Positions 1 to 6,508 of a stretch of 9,786 nt of DNA are shown piece by piece. Origin of the DNA: an uncultured Bacteroidaceae bacterium (GTDB lineage Bacteria; Bacteroidota; Bacteroidia; Bacteroidales; Bacteroidaceae). Both the position numbers and the translations under genes were made by a program. The stretch lies in assembly GCA_934364765.1 (NCBI GenBank), contig CAKRMO010000022.1, positions 1-9,786 of the forward strand, written 5' to 3'. Below the pieces are notes generated by a model, which saw only the letters and a list, made by a program, of their open reading frames with translations, had not been told where the DNA came from and did not search any database. Every line of letters begins with the position of its first letter. Within the stretch, counting starts at the first letter, position 1.

Positions 1-15
1 GTGTTTTGAATTGCG

Positions 16-438
16 ATGGCGGAGTATATATTTTACAGGGTGTATTGGGCTTATAAGAGGAAAGGTGAGGCTGCAAGGGTTCTCAGTCTGTTGTATGTGG
101 CGATGGTTCTTGCGTTTCTCTTATATCCGTTCGCAATGTCCTTGTGTGAACTGTTGAGGGAGCCGGGGCATAAAAATGACGGGTGTCTGTTTTTTGTTTA
201 TCTGCTGGCGGCACTGGCATACTCCTGTTTCAGATTTTTTCCGAACAAAAATATAAGTCTGATAAATAAGAAATTCAGCAAAAGCCGTTACAACAACACT
301 GTTCCAAATTGGTGTTTCTTTGCAATTCTTCCATTATCCGTAGTATGGGGAATTATTTCTTATTCTCTTGTAGTGAAGCTACTTGTAAAGCCCTTTGCTT
401 TGAGGGGGATTGTGCATGGTTTGCTGCAGGCGGGTTGA
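16..438 (+). CDS. Hypothetical small integral membrane protein (140 aa)
   Basis: I do not recognise this protein. The ATG at 16 is the first start after an in-frame TGA at 7-9, so the 5' end lies inside the window. No Shine-Dalgarno sequence is visible, which is common in Bacteroidota. The product has three hydrophobic stretches, roughly residues 23-42, 57-74 and 99-122. Lys/Arg-rich segments lie before the first and between the second and third, so a three-pass inner-membrane protein is plausible. The reading frame is AT-rich compared with the genes to its right. It ends six bases before the stop of the convergent DUF4421-like gene, with no clear terminator between them. Its promoter lies left of the window or in the first few bases. 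The call rests on ORF length and hydrophobicity only; function unknown. Confidence 0.55.
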   Translation: MAEYIFYRVYWAYKRKGEAARVLSLLYVAMVLAFLLYPFAMSLCELLREPGHKNDGCLFFVYLLAALAYSCFRFFPNKNISLINKKFSKSRYNNTVPNWCFFAILPLSVVWGIISYSLVVKLLVKPFALRGIVHGLLQAG

Positions 439-444
439 AAGGCG

Positions 445-1683
445 TCAGAATCTGAAGCCGTAGAACAGGCGCACGCGCCATTTCATGTTGTAGAGTTCGA
501 GCTGTCTGGAGTTTCCGATGTTGGAAAAGTCGAGTGTGCCGGACGCTCCGGCGAAGTTGCGCTTCCACGAGCAGAGCATTGCGCCACGGTTGGCAATGAA
601 GAAGTTGGGGAAACGGATTTTTGACTTTGTGGTTGTTGCGTCCCCGCTAATGTTGCCGTGGTCATAGACAACGAGGGTGGGGAGCGACGAGAGGTGGAGC
701 ATCCAGCGGCGGCCTATGCAGAAGTTGTGGCCGTAGCCTCCGCCTATGGCGAAGTTGAGGCTTTTCAGTGTGGCTTTGTTGAACGGCTGTCCGTCTTGCG
801 GGGAAATCTTGGTGTATCTCCATTGTGCCGATGCGCCGACGAGCCAGGAGCCCGCGCTTTTGCGCTGGATGTATGATTGGGTGAATGCGGCTGGAAAGGA
901 GAAGCGTCTGCCGTTGAAGGCATAGTAGAAGTTGGCGGCAAGTCCCTGGCGGTTGAGTGTGCCTTTTGGCATTTTGTATTTGTCGCCGCTGTATGTAACG
1001 CTGCCTTTGTCGGTTTTCGCCGCCTCGTATATGACATCGAAACCCATGCGGTTGCCGTAGGATGTGAGCTGGTATTCCATATCTTTGTTAAGCCCCGCGA
1101 ACTTTGCGGGGTTTATCGCTGCGCTTACTCCGATGCCGCGATAAACGAAGCCCGCGCTTATGGTGGCGCGGAAGCGCGAAGCCCAAAGTCCGGAGAAGCT
1201 GTCGCCGTTGTTTTCGCCGCGCATTTCCGTGAGGGCGAACGAGCAGTTTGTGCGGAACTTTACCGTCCAAGGCTCGGAGGGGCGTTTTATGTATGAGGTG
1301 TCGATGTTTTTGTTGAAGTAGTGGGCGGTGAGCAGCTTGTTTGCGAACGACAGCTTTTTGTCCGCGCTTGCGAGTTTCTGCATGTGCCGCTGGTGGCGCA
1401 GTGAATCTTTTATCGCCGTTTTTCTTTTGGCGTGCATCAGCGAGTCTGCCCATTGCAGCATACGCCCGGAGTTTGCGGAGCTGCGCACGGCTTGGCGCAG
1501 GCTGTCGAGCTTCGCCGTTTTGCGCTTTGCCGCCTTTGGCTTGAGGCTGTCGCCGCTGTTTTCTGCACAAAAAGAAAGGTGTGCGGGGCGGTGTGAGGCG
1601 TATGTTTTTGAAGGGCAAACTATGGCGGAAATGGCTGTAAACAATGTTGAAACCAGTAAGAAAAACAAGCTCGCCTTTCTCAT
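445..1683 (-). CDS. DUF4421-like outer-membrane beta-barrel protein
   Basis: A 412-residue exported protein starting at an ATG (complement of 1681-1683). Residues 1-29 form a signal peptide: MRK, a hydrophobic core, and a likely signal peptidase I site after TYA. Residues 45-115 are a basic, helix-prone spacer with recurring DSL motifs and a near-repeat of KRKTA..DSLR (residues 53-63 and 86-96). From about residue 128 (DTSYIKRP..W) to the end, short alternating strands rich in Tyr, Trp and Phe end in a terminal Phe (YGFRF), as expected of an outer-membrane barrel. The layout resembles the Bacteroidota DUF4421 family, recalled from memory rather than searched. It follows the HsdR-N-like gene by 47 bp with no terminator or clear promoter between, so the two are probably co-transcribed. 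Substrate and role are unknown. Confidence 0.78.
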   Translation of the reverse strand: MRKASLFFLLVSTLFTAISAIVCPSKTYASHRPAHLSFCAENSGDSLKPKAAKRKTAKLDSLRQAVRSSANSGRMLQWADSLMHAKRKTAIKDSLRHQRHMQKLASADKKLSFANKLLTAHYFNKNIDTSYIKRPSEPWTVKFRTNCSFALTEMRGENNGDSFSGLWASRFRATISAGFVYRGIGVSAAINPAKFAGLNKDMEYQLTSYGNRMGFDVIYEAAKTDKGSVTYSGDKYKMPKGTLNRQGLAANFYYAFNGRRFSFPAAFTQSYIQRKSAGSWLVGASAQWRYTKISPQDGQPFNKATLKSLNFAIGGGYGHNFCIGRRWMLHLSSLPTLVVYDHGNISGDATTTKSKIRFPNFFIANRGAMLCSWKRNFAGASGTLDFSNIGNSRQLELYNMKWRVRLFYGFRF

Positions 1684-1730
1684 AATGCGTGAATTATGTT
1701 TGTTTATTTCTTGATGAATGTGATTTGTTT

Positions 1731-2186
1731 TTATTGTTCAAGCTCCTGATAATTCGGAATTTCGCGCAAAAACCGGAAAGACTTTGCCTCGTAGTCCACG
1801 CGGCAGCAGTAATGACTAATTCCGTTTGTGGCAAAGAGGTATTTTGTGCGCAGGATTATATTGTATGAACTTAGCTGCTCGAACACTTTGCGGGTAATGC
1901 TTATTGTGGGTGCTTTGTATTCTATTATAACAAGGGGCTTGCCTTGTGTGTTGAACACTACGCTGTCGCAGCGTCGCTTTTTGCCGTTTGCGCAAAGTTC
2001 CATTTCGTTTCCCATGAGCGCGGCGGGGTAGCCCTTGCTGTCGGTGAGGAAACGGATGAACTGCTGGCGCACCCATTCCTCGGGGGTAAGGGCTACGTAG
2101 CGGCGGCGGAGGAAGTCGTATATAACAGTCTTGCCTTCGCTCTGGTTTATTTTTATGTCGGCAATGGGCAGGTTTAACGCAAACAT
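1731..2186 (-). CDS. Stand-alone HsdR N-terminal / PD-(D/E)XK nuclease-fold protein
   Basis: A 151-residue soluble protein starting at an ATG (complement of 2184-2186). It matches the N-terminal nuclease domain of type I restriction R subunits (HSDR_N family). The PD-(D/E)XK core is visible: an upstream Glu at 36/37 (TPEEWVRQ), Asp74 in RCDSVVF, and the I-E-Y-K motif with Glu89 and Lys91. A QxxxY motif (QLSSY, residues 104-108), typical of HsdR/RecB-like nucleases, follows. The helicase and C-terminal parts of HsdR are absent (full subunits are about 1000 residues), and no hsdM or hsdS lies nearby. The ORF looks intact rather than decayed. Single-domain proteins of this type are, from memory, common in Bacteroidales beside holA. 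Nuclease activity is inferred from conserved residues; the biological role is unknown. Confidence 0.85.
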   Translation of the reverse strand: MFALNLPIADIKINQSEGKTVIYDFLRRRYVALTPEEWVRQQFIRFLTDSKGYPAALMGNEMELCANGKKRRCDSVVFNTQGKPLVIIEYKAPTISITRKVFEQLSSYNIILRTKYLFATNGISHYCCRVDYEAKSFRFLREIPNYQELEQ

Positions 2187-2190
2187 TTGC

Positions 2191-2198
2191 TACTTTTG
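2191..2198 (+). promoter_or_regulatory. Putative -7 element of amn promoter
   Basis: TACTTTTG fits the Bacteroidota -7 consensus TAnnTTTG. A start about six bases downstream would give a leader of roughly 44 nt before the amn ATG at 2248. I see no good TTTG -33 element 19-21 bp upstream, where the sequence lies inside the opposite gene, so the assignment rests on the -7 box alone. Confidence 0.5.
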
Positions 2199-2230
2199 CA
2201 ATAGTCTTGGCGCGTCTGCGCCAACAGGTG

Positions 2231-2238
2231 CAAATATA
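2231..2238 (-). promoter_or_regulatory. Putative -7 element of HsdR-N-like gene promoter
   Basis: On the minus strand this reads TATATTTG, a perfect TAnnTTTG match, about 45 bp before the ATG of the HsdR-N-like gene. The expected -33 position falls inside amn and shows no TTG, so this is a one-box prediction. It faces the amn -7 box, so the two predicted transcripts would overlap at their 5' ends. Confidence 0.45.
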
Positions 2239-2247
2239 GGAATTATA

Positions 2248-3024
2248 ATGAAAACTCGCGAGGATATAGTGGGCAATTGGCTTGTGAGATACACTCACAG
2301 GCCGCTTGACGGCTTTACTCCATATGTGCTGCTTACAAATTTCAACAACTACGTTGACTTGTTTTGCGAGCAGTGCGGAGTAGAGGCGGTTGGCTATGGC
2401 GCGAATATGCGCACGGCGGTTGCCGACGGAATAACAATCGTGAATTTCGGAATGGGAAGCCCCAACGCGGCCCTTGTAATGGACTTGCTTAGCGCGGTGA
2501 AGCCGGCGGCGTGTTTGTTTTTGGGCAAATGCGGCGGCATTTCCGACAAGGCACGGCTCGGGAGCTACATACTCCCTCTTGCGGGAATACGCGGGGAGGG
2601 TACGAGCAACGACTACTTTCCGCCCGAAATCCCCGCTCTGCCGGCATTCATGCTTCAAAGGGCGGTGTCAACTTCCTTGCGCGACGCTCACCACGACTAT
2701 TGGACGGGGACTGTTTACACCACCAACAGGCGCGTGTGGGAACACGATGAAAAGTTCAAGGACTATTTGCTTAAAACCCGCGCCATGGCTGTGGACATGG
2801 AAACGGCAACGCTTTTCAGCTGCGGTTTTTACAACCACATCCCGACCGGGGCTTTGCTGCTTGTGAGCGACAATCCCATGACACCCGAAGGGGTGAAGAC
2901 TATGGAGAGCGATGAGCACGTAACGAAGAACTTTGCATCGGAGCACGTGGCTTTCGGAATAGCCTCGCTAAAACTGATAAAGAACGATGGGCGCACGGTG
3001 CGCCATTTGAAATTCGATTACTAA
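2248..3024 (+). CDS. amn: AMP nucleosidase
   Basis: Hydrolyses AMP to adenine and ribose 5-phosphate in the cytosol, linking purine turnover to the pentose pool. At 258 residues it is the short form usual in Bacteroidales, lacking the extra N-terminal domain of the roughly 480-residue E. coli enzyme. The nucleoside-phosphorylase fold shows in GMGSP (residues 68-72, phosphate-binding loop), GKCGG (93-97), VDMETATLF (182-190, purine/ribose contact Met-Glu) and VSDNP (206-210, catalytic Asp). The frame stays open upstream to 2131, but the ATG at 2248 is chosen because MKTREDIV begins the conserved protein and the upstream codons overlap the divergent gene and promoter region. holA follows 42 bp after the stop without a terminator, suggesting one transcript. 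A generic nucleoside phosphorylase is the alternative, but the close family resemblance favours amn. Confidence 0.92.
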   Translation: MKTREDIVGNWLVRYTHRPLDGFTPYVLLTNFNNYVDLFCEQCGVEAVGYGANMRTAVADGITIVNFGMGSPNAALVMDLLSAVKPAACLFLGKCGGISDKARLGSYILPLAGIRGEGTSNDYFPPEIPALPAFMLQRAVSTSLRDAHHDYWTGTVYTTNRRVWEHDEKFKDYLLKTRAMAVDMETATLFSCGFYNHIPTGALLLVSDNPMTPEGVKTMESDEHVTKNFASEHVAFGIASLKLIKNDGRTVRHLKFDY

Positions 3025-3066
3025 GAACGGCGAGGCATTTTGCCTACCGCCATTTATACAAACAAC

Positions 3067-4095
3067 GTGGCTTACACAAAACAAACCGGGCCTTCGTTTG
3101 AAGGCATAATGCGCGACATCAACGCCAGAAAGTTCGAGAAGGTCTATTTGCTCGAAGGGGAGGAGAGCTTCTTCATTGACAAGATTGCGGAAGCCCTTTC
3201 CAAGATGGTTATGCCCGAAGAGGACAAGGCTTTCAACTTTTTCACCTATTACGGCTCGGACGCAGATGTGGGCGAAGTGGTGAACACCGCCAAGAGCAGC
3301 CCGCTCGGGGCGGAGCATCTGCTCGTGATTGTGCGCGAGGCGCAGCTCATGGACCGTTTGGACGATTTGGCTTATTATCTGCAACGGCCGCTCGACAGCA
3401 CAATTCTTGTCATTTGCTACAAGAACGGGGCTGTGGACAAAAGAAAACGCCTTGCGACTTTGGCACAGAAGAACGGAGTCCTTTTTGAATCGAAGAAGTT
3501 ATACGACAGCCAGCTTCCGGGATTCATAAGCGTGTACATGAAACAGCACGGCTTGACGATTACTCCCAAGGCAACCGAAATGATAGCGGGAAACATTGGG
3601 GCGGATCTTAACCGCTTGAACGGGGAACTTGACAAGCTCGTAATTTCGATGCCGCAAGGCCAAGGCAATGTTACGCCCGAAATAGTCGAGACGAATATTG
3701 GCATAAGCAAGGATTTCAATTATTTTGAACTGCAGGACGCGATAGTGAAAAGGGACGTTTTTAAGGCGTTTCAAATAGTACAATATTTTGGGGCTAATTC
3801 AAAGGCTAATCCTTTGCAGAGAAATTTGGTGATGCTGTTCCAGTTCTTCTCCAAGCTAATGATTTCGTATTACTCGCCCGACAAGAGTCCGCAGGGAATT
3901 GCCAAGTGGACTGGCATGACAGAATGGCAGGTGCAGAAAAACATTATTCCCGCACTTGGAAACTATACGGCGCGGAAAGTGATGGAAATAATCGGGAAAA
4001 TAAGGGAGACTGATGAGCATCAAAAGGGGATAGGTTTCGATGTCGCGTCAGAGGCGGAACTGGGAATGGACCTTGTGTATTTTATACTCCACTAA
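3067..4095 (+). CDS. holA: DNA polymerase III subunit delta (clamp loader)
   Basis: The delta subunit binds and opens the beta sliding clamp within the clamp-loader complex during replication. From the chosen start it has 342 residues, normal for the family. The N-terminal AAA-like domain carries the signature FEKVYLLEGEESFFIDKI (residues 23-40), where the Walker-A-like region is degenerate, as is usual for delta. It also has LLVIVREAQ (85-93) and DSTILVICYKN (110-120). The C-terminal collar domain includes residues 218-275 (YFELQDAIVKRD). The frame is open to a TTG at 3040, and the first ATG is at 3109. The GTG at 3067 is preferred because it gives MAYTKQTGPSFEGIM, matching the usual short lead before the I-M-x-D segment, whereas the ATG would remove it. 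It lies downstream of amn and is followed by a strong terminator. Confidence 0.93.
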   Translation: MAYTKQTGPSFEGIMRDINARKFEKVYLLEGEESFFIDKIAEALSKMVMPEEDKAFNFFTYYGSDADVGEVVNTAKSSPLGAEHLLVIVREAQLMDRLDDLAYYLQRPLDSTILVICYKNGAVDKRKRLATLAQKNGVLFESKKLYDSQLPGFISVYMKQHGLTITPKATEMIAGNIGADLNRLNGELDKLVISMPQGQGNVTPEIVETNIGISKDFNYFELQDAIVKRDVFKAFQIVQYFGANSKANPLQRNLVMLFQFFSKLMISYYSPDKSPQGIAKWTGMTEWQVQKNIIPALGNYTARKVMEIIGKIRETDEHQKGIGFDVASEAELGMDLVYFILH

Positions 4096-4150
4096 GGCTG
4101 CCGAAGAAAAATAAGCTGCGAAGAATTTGCTGCGCAAACAAAAATACAGC

Positions 4151-4186
4151 AATGGCGGACCGGTTTTCGGTCCGCCATTATTTTTG
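4151..4186 (+). terminator. Rho-independent terminator of amn-holA
   Basis: A perfect 12-bp stem (4151-4162 with 4168-4179, AATGGCGGACCG and its complement) closes a 5-nt GTTTT loop and is followed by ATTTTT. It lies 55 bp after the holA stop. The minus-strand reading also has a T-rich exit, so it may work in both directions. Confidence 0.92.
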
Positions 4187-4197
4187 CCAGATGAGTT

Positions 4198-4250
4198 CCG
4201 CCTTTGTTTTTGCCCGGCAAAATCCGGGCAAGGAGGCGGGGACTTTTTTT
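4198..4250 (+). terminator. Second compound hairpin with T7 tract
   Basis: An outer stem CCGCCT/AGGCGG (4198-4203 with 4234-4239) encloses an inner stem TTGCCCGG/CCGGGCAA (4210-4217 with 4224-4231) over a 6-nt loop, with an asymmetric internal loop. Seven T residues follow at 4244-4250. This is probably a backup terminator 12 bp after the first, though a processed RNA end or a palindromic intergenic element is possible. Confidence 0.65.
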
Positions 4251-5160
4251 GAGTAGCATGAGTACGTTTTTCTGGCGGCAACCAAGCAATCGGGGAATGA
4301 GTTTTCCAGGATATGGTTCCGCAGTGTGGGTGATGACCATGCAGGTGTTTGCGTAAAAAGTGAGTGAAACCAGAACGAATTTGCGTGTTTGAAGGTGCTG
4401 CCTGTGCCTGTTTTGGATGAAAACGGATTGGCTTTTATAAGGAAATACGGAGTTTTTTGCCTGTTTGGGCGTGGAAAAATTCTATTTCGTCATAAAATCC
4501 AAACAAGAATTTGAGGCTTTTCCCCCTATGTATAAAGGGGTTTTGTGCGATTTTGAGCGTTGTAGAATACGGTGCAAATGTGTTTTCTGCACGTCCGTTT
4601 TGTTTGGCTCAAATTTTAGAAAAAACGCGGTGTTTTGCCCCGCAGGTTTCATCGTTTGCAAATTTTACGATTTACAAAAAGACGAAAGCGTAAAACGCGA
4701 GAACACAAAGATAAATAATAGGGAGTAAGAAGTAAGTGAATGCGGAATGCGAATTGGCAATGGTGAAATGTAAATTAAAAAACATCATAAGAATTAAAAG
4801 TGTAAATCCGAAAATATTCATAAGTTTCAAAAGAGGAAATAATGCTAAAAGCCAGATTGTTGTGTGTCTTTGTTGAAGCAAAAAGCTGTCGGTATGGCGA
4901 AAATCGCGTAAAAGCCGAAGTTTTTCATGCAAACACGACATTAATCCCGAATGTAACCATTTAGAAGCCAAAATGAAGTTGCCTTTATCGTAAACGCTTT
5001 ATAGATAATGAATTTTGCCTTTTAGTTTACAAATGGTAAAACGTGAATGAGCGCGGGGTAATTTTATGATTTACAACAGTAAAGTGCAAAACGTTTGAGT
5101 TGGATTTAGTTTTCAAAAGATGAAATTTACATCTTTCTTCCAAAGATTTCCTTCTTTATA
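4251..5160. other. AT-rich intergenic stretch, no convincing gene
   Basis: About 910 bp between the second hairpin and the promoter of the XRE regulator. The open frames here start at TTG, have no promoter or ribosome binding site, and encode compositions dictated by base bias (for example, a Phe/Leu-rich minus-strand frame at 4672-4971). A short ATG frame at 4258-4356 (+, 32 codons) has nothing to support it. A weak hairpin CCCCT/AGGGG followed by TTTT lies at 4523-4544. No tRNA, repeat array or recognisable gene remnant was seen. It could hold a decayed gene or an unrecognised RNA. Confidence 0.6.
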
Positions 5161-5192
5161 TTCGTAAATCACGCGGATTTTCCGTAAATTTG
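5161..5192 (+). promoter_or_regulatory. Promoter of XRE regulator
   Basis: TAAATTTG at 5185-5192 is a perfect Bacteroidota -7 box (TAnnTTTG). TTCG at 5161-5164, 20 bp upstream, is one base from the TTTG -33 consensus. A start near 5198 would leave a short leader that contains GGAG at 5211-5214, seven bases before the ATG at 5222, which is a better ribosome binding site than its neighbours have. Confidence 0.72.
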
Positions 5193-5221
5193 CACTAAAC
5201 CATAATAAGTGGAGTAAAATC

Positions 5222-5734
5222 ATGGAGGAACGTATAAGACAAGTGATGGATTTCTTGGGTTTGTCGCAACAGGATTTTGCGCAAAAACTCGGCATATCCC
5301 CTGCTTCGCTTTCTAATATTTTCAACGGACGCTCAAAACCGACGAACAATCATGTTCAGGCCATACACCGGGCTTTCCCAAAAATAAACACAAATTGGTT
5401 GATGTTTGGCGAAGGTGTCATGCTGGATGAAGGCGGAAGCAATTCGCAAAATCCGGGTATTCCCAATTCTTCGGGTTCCCCAAATTTTGACAGCCAGACA
5501 AATTTGACGGGTGAAGGAAGTGGAGGGTCAAATAAGGAAATGGTGGGAATGGATCTTTTTTCCGCCCTACCCAACACCCCGACAGGAACTCAAAAGATGG
5601 AGAGGCAGCCTGCGGCGAAAGTCATAACTGAAACAAAAATCATACGTCCCAAAATTTTGGAGATACGGGTTTTCTATGACGATCAGACATTCGAAAGCTT
5701 TGTACCTTCGGAAAAGCGGAATGTTTCACGCTAA
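5222..5734 (+). CDS. XRE-family helix-turn-helix transcriptional regulator
   Basis: A 170-residue DNA-binding protein. Residues 4-60 form a lambda-repressor/Cro-type HTH: LSQQDFAQKLGI (14-25) is the first helix and turn, and SPASLSNIFNGRSKP (26-40) holds the recognition helix and following turn. INTNWLMFGEG (55-65) is the conserved end of this Bacteroidales subgroup. A Gly/Ser/Asn/Pro-rich disordered linker (about 70-105) leads to a variable segment and a conserved tail, ILEIRVFYDDQTFESFVP (145-162). There is no peptidase S24 or HipB-like domain, so it does not look like a LexA/CI repressor cleaved in the SOS response. The start is supported by GGAG and a good promoter. It stands alone between two gene-poor regions, so its targets cannot be read from context; autoregulation is possible. 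No strong terminator is visible after it. Confidence 0.9.
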   Translation: MEERIRQVMDFLGLSQQDFAQKLGISPASLSNIFNGRSKPTNNHVQAIHRAFPKINTNWLMFGEGVMLDEGGSNSQNPGIPNSSGSPNFDSQTNLTGEGSGGSNKEMVGMDLFSALPNTPTGTQKMERQPAAKVITETKIIRPKILEIRVFYDDQTFESFVPSEKRNVSR

Positions 5735-6249
5735 TCATACCTGTCAAATTGGCAGAAAGGCAAAATTGGGCGTGTGTGCCATCTGTGCGGAATTATGATG
5801 CGGCGATTAAGTTTCGGCCAATAATCCCATGTTTCCTGTGTCTCCGTTCCCATTGGTAATACTGTGTGTTTTGTAGTACAAAATTCATTAATGTAAAATT
5901 ATTTCGGACCTAAATAAAACCGCTTTCAAAGACAAAAGCAGGTGTTTTTGAATATGTAAGTCCATTCCCCTATGCTGTTGGATAATCCTTCCGCGTGGTT
6001 TGCTGGCAACGGCGCAATTTTGCCGGATACTTCTTTGGAGAATTAAAGGACAGGCATTGTTTGGGTGGCAAGTCGTCCGAAACGCAACGAAAACCTTGTG
6101 TATGCAAAACTCTGGAAAGATTAGGAGGTGCGGGGGAGTTGTCGTTTTGGCGATACAGAATGCAAGCATTGCCAATCGCCTCTTGTGTGGCAAAGATCAT
6201 CGTGAAAATGCCGCTTTGATGTTTGCGCGAAAAAGTGTGTGCGGAAATT
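5735..6249. other. Non-coding stretch; multi-frame-open segment 5970-6220
   Basis: The first half is AT-rich and contains a perfect 15-bp palindrome at 5869-5883 (TTTTGTA, G, TACAAAA) that could be an operator. From about 5970 to 6220 the base composition is more balanced and two frames on each strand stay open, none with a promoter, ribosome binding site or recognisable domain. That pattern suggests a dispersed repeat or gene remnant more than a gene. I cannot tell which from this window alone. Confidence 0.5.
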
Positions 6250-6333
6250 GTAAAAACTACATCGGGTATAGAAAAAACTACATAGGACATAGAAAAAATT
6301 ACATCAGACGTAGGAAAAATTATGTCTGATGTA
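6250..6333. repeat. 21-bp tandem repeat, four units, last unit with inverted core
   Basis: Units begin at 6250, 6271, 6292 and 6313, each 21 bp, with the form GAAAAAACTACAT plus a variable 8-base part. The fourth unit keeps the GAAAAATTA lead, but its core is the reverse complement of the CATCAGAC core in the third. Because 21 is divisible by three, the units translate as heptads on both strands (for example KNYIGYR, KNYIGHR on plus), which is probably incidental. Confidence 0.85.
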
Positions 6334-6338
6334 GTTTT
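6295..6338 (+). other. 18-bp hairpin formed by last two repeat units
   Basis: Arms 6295-6312 and 6321-6338 pair over all 18 positions in plus-strand RNA, two of them as G-U wobbles, around an 8-nt loop. In minus-strand RNA the same two positions would be A-C mismatches, so the structure fits plus-strand RNA better. TTTT ends the stem, so weak termination is possible. Confidence 0.6.
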
Positions 6339-6446
6339 GGCGGTTTTCAATGCGCTGGATAACAATAGGCTATGTGGAATTTTGCAAATAGGACTAATGT
6401 GCGGTAAACCAATTGCTTACTGATTTTTGCCGTTTACGCGCAGGAT

Positions 6447-6494
6447 GCCGCCAAGTATGGAAGGCCGCAGCTTTGTTTTGCGGCGGTTGGTGGC
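6447..6494 (+). other. Two-stem extended hairpin
   Basis: An outer stem (GCCGCCAA 6447-6454 with TTGGTGGC 6487-6494, one G-U wobble) encloses an inner stem (GCCGCA 6464-6469 with TGCGGC 6479-6484). No T tract follows directly, so it is not itself a terminator. The wobble again favours plus-strand RNA. It lies just before the hairpin at 6512-6535. Confidence 0.5.
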
Positions 6495-6508
6495 TTGTGG
6501 CACGCCAT

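Noticed and set aside
658..1296. Plus-strand frames inside the DUF4421-like gene
   Set aside because: Opposite-strand shadows; the minus-strand product has a signal peptide and barrel features across the whole length.
1731..2186. Decayed type I restriction system
   Set aside because: The ORF is complete with its own start, stop and catalytic residues; no hsd fragments lie on either side.
2131..2247. In-frame upstream extension of amn (39 extra residues)
   Set aside because: It overlaps the divergent gene's start and the predicted promoters, its residues look non-coding (Cys/Phe-rich), and the known short AMP nucleosidases begin at the ATG at 2248.
4465..4728. 87-codon plus-strand open frame
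   Set aside because: It starts with TTG, has no promoter or ribosome binding site, and shows no recognisable pattern; it lies in AT-rich intergenic DNA.
4672..4971. Minus-strand frame resembling a two-helix membrane protein
   Set aside because: It starts with TTG, has no -7 box upstream, and its Phe/Leu/Ile richness is what an A-rich opposite strand would produce by chance.
6250..6333. CRISPR array
   Set aside because: Units are contiguous 21-bp tandem copies without unique 30-40 bp spacers, and no cas genes are present.
5970..6365. Minus-strand 131-codon frame with heptad repeats (DVVFSI-like)
   Set aside because: The heptads follow from the 21-bp DNA repeat, which is open on both strands; no promoter, signal or domain supports a protein.
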